A DNA stretch of 64,000 nucleotides from Prunella strophiata (Eukaryota; Chordata; Aves; Passeriformes; Prunellidae). Under the pieces are notes generated by a model. It was given only the letters and a program-made list of their open reading frames with translations, was not told the DNA's origin and did not search any database. Location: NCBI GenBank assembly GCA_036583965.1, contig JAZBQD010000017.1:26570385-26634384 (forward strand), in the 5' to 3' direction. Positions within the stretch are counted from its first letter, which is position 1, and each line of letters opens with the position of its first letter. Positions 24,546 to 35,320 of this stretch are shown in pieces. The translations under genes and the position numbers were made by a program.

Positions 24546-25740
24546 TTTTGTAATCCACATATTGTGTGGATACTCTGTCTTCCAGAGGGTCAACTCCATC
24601 TTTCCAGACCAGGACTGCATTAATTAACCCCACAAGGAGGCATTGTTCAAGACTGTGCTACTGCCAGTCTCCATTACAATGGCTGCACTTTCCAAAGGCA
24701 TACAAAACATGATTGCTTGGACAGTTAGAATATGGAACATCTGAAAGCCTCAGAAGTCTGTTATGAGTGTGATTTGTAAGTTTGGTGTTGCAATTACATC
24801 AAAAAATATACCAACCTGCCAATTTCATTTCAGAAAGTGAATTTCACAATCCTCTTAATTCCAACTTTCTTCTGTGTTTGTCCACATTTCTTTCAGCTTT
24901 TAACACACTGTAGTCGAAGTCCTTCCACAAGGAAATAAAATAAATCAGGCCGTGAATGTCACTTTTAATTGACACTAGCAAGCTTCTCCCCAGAGATGCT
25001 AGGAGACCCCCAAAAGGAGTCTATAAGGGCAAGGAAAAGGCTGGATGCTATTGTGGGGAGACTTACTGCTGTGAGAGGGAGAAGAACAAAGAAAACAGGA
25101 GAAGTGCTTTGAAACCACTCTACGTCAAGAGTGTCCCAAAACTTGAAAGGAGAATTTCGTATTCATGGAGTCTGTCATTCAACTCACAGGCTGGAGACAC
25201 ATGTCCAAATGCCTGTAGCCACAGGTGACAGCTGCAAGACCAGACTCTCTTTACTACAGGTCTTGCCAGTGTGTGTCTTAGTCCTGACTTAAAATTGTTA
25301 CCGCCAGGTTTGTCAAGGTTACCTGCTCTGTGGCAGTTAGACATTATCTGCAATGTCTGCTTCACTTAATTTAAAGTGATTATGTCAGCTGACAGCAGAG
25401 ATATCTAGCACCTCCCCAAGAATTTTTTCTGGGTAGAGAAGGACAGAGTCACTCACTATTTTCTGATGAACCAGCTCTGCATCTTTTGTACTCCCATGTA
25501 ATGATTCCAAGATGAGAGATTCTGATGATGAGAATTTATCAAACTACTCAAAGGAATCAGAAGAAACACAAGGGTGACTGGGTGCAAAATATGTTTAAAT
25601 TTGCAGGGGCTGAAAGAAAATCTGCAAAAATCTTGTCTGTGTATAAAAGGGAACAGGTATATGTGACTTTATGGAAAAGCTCATCATAACATTTATCAAA
25701 CTTGGTCTACATTCAAAGTATCACCTGTCCTAATATGGAC

Positions 25741-25775
<35 letters not shown>

Positions 25776-26704
25776 AACACCAAAGCAAACAAACAAAAAA
25801 ACTACCCAAAACACCACCTTCTCCAAGTGCAGTGCTCTTTCTGTGAAACTCAACACCAGGTGTGCAGATAACATTCAAGAAAAAATGGAGAAGGGTATTT
25901 CATGCTCTGTGGGATCTCTGGCTTTTATAGTCAGTATAGGCTATATTTACCCAGAAAAACTACACATCAACTATCTCAGAGCATCAGCAAGTTATGTAAT
26001 AATAGGGAAAAGAAAAAAAAAGTCATTTCCCAAATCTTAAAAGGAGCAGAGTCACTGCTGGAAGGAGGTCTGAGTGGTGAGGAACAGAGTGGGAGAGACA
26101 CCCAGGTATGCTGCTGTTGCACACTACCACACCTTCAGTAATAAGTATCACAAACAGGTTTCCTGAACAACCTCACACTTGGAAAAGTACAAACAAGATT
26201 CACAAAAAGATAAGTCACCAGGGCCAAATAAAATTCAACAGAGAGAATAAGAACAGACTAAAATAGAAACCTGCAGACTGAAACTCAATGAATCCCAAGG
26301 AGTTCTCTAAGTTTTTTTCACATTAATATTCTAAAGACGTAAGATTGAGGCTTCTAGCCTTGTGAAATGATGAATATCTGTGGGCAAGACAGAGAAAGCA
26401 CTACAGTGACAAACAGCATATATCTCTAAAGTACATATTTTCACCTTCTTTTTAGCAAGCAGTTAAGGCTAGAGAGCCAGTCAACAGCTATCAATCTGCC
26501 CGAACTGCAGAAAGTTGCACTATGAATGGGTTTTGTTTCCTGATAGAACCCAAAGTGCACTAAAATTTTGATTAAAAACTAAGGTTACTGTATGGGGCAG
26601 AAGGGCTTCATGGAGCTAGAAATTCATTGACCACAGCCATGGTCTTATCAAGGTGTTTGGAATACAGCCACAGGAGAAAAATGCTCCATGAATGCCCTGT
26701 ATAA
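24546..26704. other. spacer between the two unknown repeat copies
   Basis: About 2.2 kb with no gene recognised. Contains a 33-A tract at 25742-25774 and ACC/AAAC-rich sequence after it. Nothing resembles retroviral or transposase coding sequence, so there is no support for reading the flanking copies as terminal repeats of one element. Confidence 0.55.
25742..25774. repeat. poly(A) tract, A33
   Basis: The longest homopolymer in the window, followed by a degenerate A/C-rich tail (caacaccaaagcaaac...). Likely unstable in length. Confidence 0.95.
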
Positions 26705-26865
26705 TACTGGACTGAGCCTGTGTGACCTGCCCAGGGTCAAGCAAGACGTCTCCAAGGGAGTTCATAGCATGGCTCAAACCTACCATAATTCTTTGGGTAT
26801 CCTTGTGCTCCAGAAGACACTAAGCAGGGCCATTTGACTATCAAGTGAGTGACATGAAGTACTCT
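26705..26865 (+). repeat. unidentified dispersed repeat, copy 2
   Basis: Direct-orientation partner of 24386-24545, offset by exactly 2,320 bp across the core. Roughly 72 percent identity indicates an old duplication or two independent insertions of one family. Conceptual translation stays partly similar on both strands (for example a shared GLSH-x-M ... LLDPG pattern on the minus strand), but substitutions are only weakly biased to third positions, so coding origin is unproven. Confidence 0.7.
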
Positions 26866-29800
26866 GGGTACCTGGTAGCGAGCCATACTCTTCTTACAGC
26901 AGACAGGGAGATCATACAGGTGACTTTTCTTGTCTCCAGTGCACCAGAGTCATCGCCATCCTTCAGTTTTCACAGTTTCTATTCAAAGTATCTGTGAGTT
27001 AATGCTGGCACAGTCAGTACTTACACTTGGACTTGCAGTGGAAGTAATGAAAAAAGAGGATTAGGTCTGATGACCCTATAAAAGATATGAAGATTCATTT
27101 TGTTCTTCAAGGAAAGATTTTAAACACTTAAAAGATAAAAAATAAATCGGGCTTTTCAATAAAGATAATTATCTACCTAGAAAACCTGCACATCAATTTT
27201 CTCAAGACATCAGGATGTATGTATATCAGCAGAGCAGAAGCAAACTGTACTGGCAGCTGGGATATGTCTATGCAAAGAGTACCTGCTTGTTCTCAGACTC
27301 TCAGCCAAATTATTCCATCCAATACCTGCATTCTCCAATTTCTTAGGTGAAATACACATTTAAACAGAGACAGATGTTCATTACAATTTTGATACTGGTA
27401 AGGCTATGAAGAGCTCAATGCACAGTTCCATACTCTTCCTCAAGAGTACCAAGAATGTGGCTCATTTTTTTCTTGTGTACAAAATTATTTCACAGCCTGA
27501 CAACCAAAAGCATATTGGTCTCAGTATGCTTTTCTCAGTCTTATTTAGGATATTCTGCACAGTAATGATACAAATCCCTTAACACATCCACATCCTGAAA
27601 TGTTTTATTCAACAAAGGAAGTAAGTACAATATCATTATTGAGGAAAATGACGCATAACATTCTCCATAAATCATTTCAAAACCAACTGCCACAGTTCTG
27701 AACCTGTCTTAATTCTGTGGATTAATCTTAATCTTGTAATACAAGATCCATTCTTCAGCCTACAATACAATCTATCAGCAGTTATGTGACCTGAGTGGTA
27801 CATTCAGCATTGCAAAGTACAATGTATAATTAACTGGCTATATGCACATGCAATAGACCAATGTTGACCAAATTACATACTGTGGCTTAACCTTTAGTGC
27901 CTCACAAATATAATAAGTAAAAATAATCAACACCCTGTTTTGACATGAAATTGATTTTCAAGGTATGCCATTTTCACACATAAAGTTGCATTCTGCATTA
28001 CACTGAAATGTCTCCTCTCAATAGTTACACAGCTTGAGATTGATTTATTTTGTACCTGGAAAAGACAAACTTAGAATGAGCAATTAAGATTCTATCCCTT
28101 CAGAAAGACTCCACATCAGCAGTTGCTATTCTTACTAACAATAAAGATCTCTCCTCATAACCACACAGTTAAAGAAATGCACTCCTGGGGAGGGAAGGGG
28201 GCAGGTGAAAACATGTATATGAAAGACGAGGCGTTTTCTTTAAAACAGGTGAGACAAAAAGCTTTTTATGTAATGCAAGCAGATGTCAGAGTAACATGAT
28301 TTTCCCAAGAAGTTCCCAGCCATTCCTTGAAAGAATTAATTGTCACAGTCTCATGCACTGAATATAGCACAGCTGGTCTAAGTAGTTTTTCTTCATCTGC
28401 TTGTCCCTCTTACACATCACAGGCTACTGCCCCCTCAGAGCTCCAGCATAATGTCACATGTGATCTTTTCCCATCTCAGTTCCCAAGCAAGTTTGAGCAT
28501 TAGAAGAAATACTTAGAAGCAGCACCCTTCCAAATTGGTTTCACCAGCCTGGTCATAAATTATACTGGAATAATAAATAATAAATTATTGCTACAGCAAA
28601 GCAGCCAGGCTTGCTCACTCTCATATCCCACAGCATGCATCAGTGTGGTTTGGAGCCACCTCCTAGAGCTCCGAATTTTTGTGAAAATTATTTCCAGTGC
28701 TTCAGGGAACATTAGGCTAGTGACCAACACAGGGATCCTGCCACATCCCAGAGGGGTCCTTGAGTGGAAATATAAGCAAAGATTCAGAGACACAATCCAA
28801 AGCATGTCTTGCTATACTATACTCAAAAGAGAGAGAGGGGAAAATAAACACTAAGGGCTCTGTGGATTTTTTCCCTCAAAGACAAGAGGTTAAGAATTTT
28901 AGAGTTTATACCACCCCCATTGCTACTCCTTTCTTCCTCCCTTCTAACAGAGGAACACAGGTCTGAGCAGGTGTAAGTTCATCTACTTTGATGCACCCAT
29001 TGTAGAGAGCTCTCTGTAGTCTCAAAGGTAAGCAAGCAAAACTGCTCCCAACTACAGTGCCAAGAGTTCACTGCAGAATAAACATGCAGAGTGATTTTTT
29101 AAGTGTTTGAGGTTTTTTTAACTAAATTGTAGGATTTTTTCTCTTTTCCATTTTCCCACTAACATAAAGGCATAAATTGAAGGCTGCTTCATGGAAAAAC
29201 ATTAAAGGAAGGTGTTAAGATTGACATCTGTCGAGTAGCACCTCTCAGGTTTAGTACAGGAAAACATCAGGTTTGCACATCAATTTCGGGTTCCTAGCCT
29301 TCACAGCCCAGTCTCAGCACAAACTGTGTCCTCTGGACAAAGTCAAGGAGATGCAGAAGAAGAGCTGGTGAGAACATCAGCTTCAGGAACATGCCAACTA
29401 GTCTGGTGACTAATCTAGTGTATGTCACCCAATGTATCCCTCTTTTGTATGACCTTCTGCCCATTCACTCAGGGCCTGTTTATACACCAGAATATAGAAG
29501 TGATCCATCTATCTGCCCTCTAGACATAGTTACACAACCTGCAAAGGCTGCAAGGGTTTGATGGGGTTACTAACAGGTCAGAGAAATTAAATCCTGCTTT
29601 TCAGCCCTTTACATATTTGGAATGAATGAGGAAATTTTGCCTGTGATGCTCTGAACCATAGCCATGAAATTTCATAAAGCATAAACATTTCTTAAGATCT
29701 AGCAATGGAATTTTCTATAATTTCTTTTGAAATAAAAGTCTTTTAGGTGCAGATCTTTCTATATCTATCAATGACATAAGTAAGAAAGTATTAGCATTCT

Positions 29801-30710
29801 GTGCTGTAGCAATTTCCATTGAACTAACCACTAGGTGGGGAAATCATTGTGCTGGGAAGCAGGGAATTTTCCATAAATGTCAGTGTTGTTCCAACAGAAA
29901 TATTCCATAGATGTTCTCTGAAATGAATGTGGCAACTTAAGATTAATACAGTACTAATGACAAGATGAACATGAAATAGAAGGAAAGTGGTGTCTGTGTT
30001 TTCCCACCCAGAAAGTTGCTGTAGTGAAAGGTAACATTTACTATGGGTATGTAACTAGCAGTTCTTTTCCATGCCAGGGACTGTCCTGTAACAGTTTTGC
30101 AATTCACTTCTAAGGGCATTGCTAGGGTCTCCATGCAATATGGATTTCAGTGCATGTTTCAGTGTTAGTAAGGTTAAAATAACTAAAGTTAGTATCATAA
30201 GATCCCCAAGGTCGCTATGACAAGTTTCCAGTAACATGAAAGAAAATGTCCATTTCTGTATGACTGTGCCCACATTCCCATCATTTCATATGACACATCA
30301 GAGGTTATGTCTCTCAATTTTGCTCTCTTGTTCTCAATCACATTAACCCCTAGTTGCTTTTATGAAAATTGAAGCCATCCCACTCTTTGCAGGGTGAGAA
30401 GTCTGCTCTTCTACTTTCACATAGAGGTCAGTGTTATTTCCAGCCCAGGGGATGGGGGGAATGCACAAGTATCTTTCTCAAAAAAAGCTCTCATTTCAGA
30501 TAGGAAATTCCTATTCCATCACTGCCAGGAAACTACCTTCTAAAATGCCTAAATGAAAAGCTTTCACTACTAGCACTGCTACAAATGCAGGAAAGTATTT
30601 GGCTGGTGCTCAGTAGTCATCTCCATCTTCCACAGGTTTCTTCCCAGTGTGCCCTGCCTCTCTGATCTCAGAACCACAAAGACACTGAATAACAAAGTCA
30701 TCAAACAAGC
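26866..30710. other. non-coding DNA, no gene recognised
   Basis: No recognised repeat family or coding exon. A short G-rich run lies near 28185-28205 (three G-runs plus GG). Open frames are short and contradictory between strands. Confidence 0.65.
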
Positions 30711-30780
30711 TGGATGGGAAGGGGTGTCTGGAGGGCATCTGGTCTAGTTCCCTCAAAGCAACAACAGCTCTGGAGAAAGG
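30711..30780 (-). mobile_element. CR1 LINE 3' fragment (old)
   Basis: Reads like the reverse complement of the CR1 3' region: gggaagggg..tctggag..catctggtctag..ccct..caaagca. This matches the usual bird pattern 'ggaaggga-cctctggagatcatct-gtcca' at most positions, from memory. Heavily diverged and truncated at both ends. CR1 is the dominant bird LINE; copies are usually 5'-truncated like this. Confidence 0.65.
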
Positions 30781-33700
30781 TCCTGAATAGGGGAAAGGAG
30801 ATAGAGAAAGAAGAAAAGCTATGAAGAAAAAAAAGTGTAACGAGACAGGTTCAACAAATACAGAGAAAAAGCTTACTTCCATTCCTATTCCTCTAAGAAA
30901 CAAAAGGTTTAAACAGAAGAGCAAGAAAAATTCAAATATCACTAGACTTTTTGTTAGCTCAAATTTTCTGACAGTTACATAGAACCTCTGGCCTGACAAC
31001 CAGTCAGGCAGAACCCTTCCAGTTCCCATAGCAGATGCTCTCCTTCTCTAACACACATTTAAGATTCTCAGTACCACCTCTGCTTATACATGGACAGCTT
31101 GTAGAAAGTGCCACTGACTTTCCCCAGCATTGCACTGCAGTTTTTTCCCTCTGGCAAGGTGTACCTTCATGGCTGCCTCTTGCATTACCCTTTAACACAT
31201 TCACTTACAAAGGCAGCTGTGAAGCTCAAGATTTCTGTTTTCACGCTGAACTCATCACACAAAGCAGAAAAGAGCACCATATGCTCTTATTCGCACAGCA
31301 GAATGGGAAATCCAAGGTGAGAAAACCACTTAGTGATGCCTTTTTCAACCTAGAAATGAAACAACACACACTTCCGAGACAATACTGGTATGGCAGGTAA
31401 TATAAAAGTGGATCTTCATTGAAGACCTCCAAGGGCAGTTATGGAAAAATGTCCATAAAAGCCCACCGCCCCATGGGGGTGCATACAATTTTATTGGTTT
31501 GGTAAATTAGCATAATTGAAGGAAAAGCACAAATTAGGAGCACAAGTAGTGATGCAGCCCAAGTCAGTCCAAGTCCCTTCTAAATTCTCCTCCCTTAGAT
31601 GGGACTGTATTTTTTTGATGAAAATGTGTCTCAAAGAGATGTTTTTTGGCCTTGAGAATCAAGACAGAATAGGGGCTTTGGAATGTGTTTTGTCTTTCTT
31701 CCTAGGGAAAGGGCATGAAAAACAACTGGGAAAAGTAGCCATCAAAGCAATAGGTTACAAATATATACGTAACAAATAGAGAGAGTAGATATTAAAGAAA
31801 AAAAGGTAAAAACCAACACAGCATCATTAAAAAGATACAGATAGTTCAGCCTTGCAGGGCTGACTGGCATCCATGCAGAGGGCCAAAGCATGGCCTCTTC
31901 TGAATTTGAATCAATCTTTTATGAACATACTAATAGCCTAATGAATCGAGAATTAGGTTAAACCTTGTGTTATTATGGGTTGCTACACTGCACTTGTGCC
32001 GGTAGGGGCAATCTCCACCTAAAAGTTTGTTTTCTTATTTTCTGTTTCTTAAGCAAGACATTTTCTTTGGTACCAGCATGTGTCTGTCAATTCAAAGTTC
32101 CTTAATGAGTCTAAGGTTTCTGGGAAAAGGATGGACAAAAAGCTCATTATACCTATTTGCAGAAGAAAAAACAAACCACTTTAACTGAACTTATTTTGCA
32201 ATGTAAGTATAAAAAAAAACTGCCTGAGATTAAATTGCTGCAACACAGTGACTATTCAGACTGAAGACTTTCTCATCAATCCATTATCAATATCAGTCTT
32301 TTATTGGAGTAATTCTGAGGAAGGTGCCTTCATGCACAGCATGGCTCACACCTACTTAGCCAGAAATTCATTGTGACAACACTTTCTAGTATACCACAAA
32401 ATCCTCAGGCCTAGATAGGGTCAGTAACTTGCATTAACATATTTTGATAAAACCCTTCATTAATAATGGTAATAATGATAATTCTGTGGAAACAACATCT
32501 CTAGAAATGTATTATAAATGTGATAAGAATTTACTCTATTTGGACATGCCATGAAAAAAACAGTTTTCTTCCTTACCCTGTTGTTCTTGATGTGATCTAA
32601 GTTTATCTGGATATTTCTGTCAATGTGAAAAGCCTTTAAAAGGTTTGTAAATGTGAGATGGTTATTTTTGCACATAGAAACATTGGGTGAAACAAGAAAA
32701 TGCATTAATTTTTCCTTGAGACTTCTAAGAAGCATTTAAGTTAATAAAAATACAATCTGGAGCAAAAACATAAACAAAAACAAGAGCAAAAACAAACCAA
32801 AAAACCCCAACCAAAATTAAAAAAAAAAACCAAAACAAAACAAACAAAAACAAAAACAAAACTAAACAAAACAAACAAAAAAAAAACCCACAGTCTTTGG
32901 AATGTCATTACCTCTTTATATTATTTTTACTTGTTTAACTTCAAAAAGAGCCTTCTAAATTTAAAAAGAAAAGAAAAAGAAAGAATGTGAAGTTTAAAGA
33001 TTTGGATATCCAAAGCTATTCTTTTTTTAAAGGTCGATTTCTTTATATTTTAATTAAGAAACTTAAGAAACTGTGAGATAATAGGCATGCCAGACAAAGT
33101 CTGTGGATTAAGTTATTTTCCTTTCTCCTCTTACATGAATAAATATTAGCCATCTAGTATATTCCTGTCAGCACATTGCACTGGCAGTTGTTAATAACAA
33201 CGTACCAATTAAAACACAAAGTCAATGGGAGACAAGAATCACCCCATGATTAGATTGTGAGGGGTTGCAGGATCAACCAGGTTAATCTGGGTTTGGAGCT
33301 TTCATAGAGCTAAATGCTGGGCAAGTTTAGATGACACATGAGATAATTAAAAAACATTAGAAGGAGGGCTTCACATTTTTGTATTTTGCAAGAAGCCTTA
33401 ATGACACCCAGGGCATTAGAACATAGCATGTATCTTGTTGAGAGAACACAAACTCAGTGTTACAACAAAATTGTTTGATTAGACTGTGGAGATGGGTGAA
33501 GAGAGAGAAGGGGGATTAGTATTCATTTTGCATTTTCTGAATAGCCTAAGGGAAATATAATTAAGTTAGGTCTATGTATATTTTTGAGACAGCATGTTCA
33601 TAGCTAAAATGTCTGCATTCTCAGGCAGTTAGGCAGGAAGAGTGCTGATCCTCACTGTGCTTTCACCAAAATAAATAAATAAAAAAAGACCATAGAACTG

Positions 33701-34142
33701 ATTTGCTAAAGGAAGCTGAGAACAGTCTCAATGAATTTTATGGTGAATAGCAGTTGTAAATGCAAAATAATGAGAAGATAGCATCCTGGACTTAAATAAC
33801 TTACAGGCAATGAGTTCAGGAAATTTATTACACCGGCTGAAATTCATTGAGGTAAACTGAGAAGTGGGACTTCTACTAAAAAATTTTACAAAGGGCTTTG
33901 GAAATGTATTGATATGCATTTGTATGTAGATAATTATCTTCAAATTAGCACTGAGCCCCTCCTATAGGAGTAGCTCATGCCCATGTTATTTTCTTCTCAT
34001 CACGGTAAAACACCTTGATGGGCTTAGTATGAGAATAATGCTGAGCATACAGAAGAGTCCTCATAAAAAGAAAAAAGAAATGGTGGAAAAGAAGAAAAAA
34101 AAGAAAAAGGCTCTATCCGTGTGAAGGCACAGGGTTAAAAAT
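30781..34142. other. non-coding DNA with an A-rich tract
   Basis: No gene recognised. A 139-codon minus-strand frame near 30.6-31.0 kb runs straight through the CR1 fragment and is taken as chance. The only distinct feature is the A-rich tract at 32.76 kb. Confidence 0.65.
32761..32890. repeat. A-rich (CAAAA)n low-complexity tract
   Basis: About 130 bp of degenerate caaaa/caaac units with almost no G or T. A simple repeat; no function inferred. Confidence 0.95.
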
Positions 34143-34732
34143 CCTAAAATGGATGCATGTCCCCTGTAGATACAGCTGGGTAAACCAAAGCTGCAATTGC
34201 TTTCAGGTGCCTCCCCAGTAGCTAATAGGGACACCTCCCTGTCCTTTCCAGGTAAGCCACAGAGACTTGAAGTCCTGCAAAGGATTTGGTTCATTTTTGC
34301 TGGAAGAAAACATCTTTGAGACAGAGAGACCTTCCTATGAAGAAGTGGTGAAAACCTAGAGAAAACCTGTTAATATCTGAGAGGAAGCTGTGGAAAGGTG
34401 CTTAGGAAAGGAGAAAGGGTGGATGCTGGAGGAAAAAGTGGTTTTTATTTAAAAGCATATACACACCTGTATGTATGTATGTATGTAGGCATGATAAAAA
34501 TATGATGATTGAGCTAAGAGGAGGATGAGACAATGGTAATTATGTATTTGTACACAGAAGTCACAAATGAGGGAAGGCAAATGAGAGAAAGAATATGTAT
34601 GTTCATATGTCTGATCAGTATGTTTTTCCATTAACATTTTGAAAGGGTGAATCTAAAATTAAATTCTAGACCACTTTACTGGTTTTGTTGGGACCACATG
34701 TTGCAAATAATGTGTTGGAAACTAGAACAAGT
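34143..34732. repeat. 590-bp tandem duplication, copy 1
   Basis: Repeated immediately downstream at 34733-35320 with very high identity. Starts at cctaaaatggatgcatgt and ends at tagaacaagt. It encodes nothing recognisable, and its short open frames are duplicated along with it. Contains a (TGTA)n run near 34470-34487. The two copies differ mainly by one-base indels. Confidence 0.97.
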
Positions 34733-35320
34733 CCTAAAATGGATGCATGTCCCCTGTAGATACAGCTGGGTAAACCAAAGCTGCAATTGCTTTCAGGTGC
34801 CTCCCCAGTAGCTAATAGGGACACCTCCCTGTCCTTTCCAGGTAAGCCACAGAGACTTGAAGTCCTGCAAAGGATTTGGTTCATTTTTGCTGGAAGAAAA
34901 CATCTTTGAGACAGAGAGACCTTCCTATGAAGAAGTGGTGAAAACCTAGAGAAAACCTGTTAATTATCTGAGAGGAAGCTGTGGAAAGGTGCTTAGGAAA
35001 GGAGAAAGGGTGGATGCTGAGGAAAAGTGGTTTTTATTTAAAAGCATATACACACCTGTATGTATGTATGTATGTATGCATGATAAAAATATGATGATTG
35101 AGCTAAGAGGAGGATGAGACAATGGTAATTATGTATTTGTACACAGAAGTCACAAATGAGGGAAGGCAAATGAGAGAAAGAATATGTATGTTCATATGTC
35201 TGATCAGTATGTTTTTCCATTAACATTTTGAAAGGGTGAATCTAAAATTAAATTCTAGACTCACTTTACTGGTTTTGTTGGACAAATGTTGCAAATAATG
35301 TGTTGGAAACTAGAACAAGT
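34733..35320. repeat. 590-bp tandem duplication, copy 2
   Basis: 588 bp, head-to-tail with copy 1. Differences seen: one extra T near 34964, a missing G and A near 35020, one base in the TGTA run (tgtaggcatg versus tgtatgcatg), and small changes in the last 60 bp. Either a recent duplication or a false duplication of two alleles in the assembly. Confidence 0.97.

Noticed and set aside
24386..26865. Paired repeats as the two LTRs of a provirus
   Set aside because: The 2.2-kb interior shows no retroviral coding sequence, and the copies lack clear TG...CA ends and target-site duplications.
30610..31029. 139-codon minus-strand frame
   Set aside because: Runs through an old CR1 fragment; hydrophobic content comes from T-rich sequence, and no domain is visible.
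32761..32890. CRISPR-like or satellite array
   Set aside because: Irregular A-rich low-complexity sequence without fixed unit and spacer structure.
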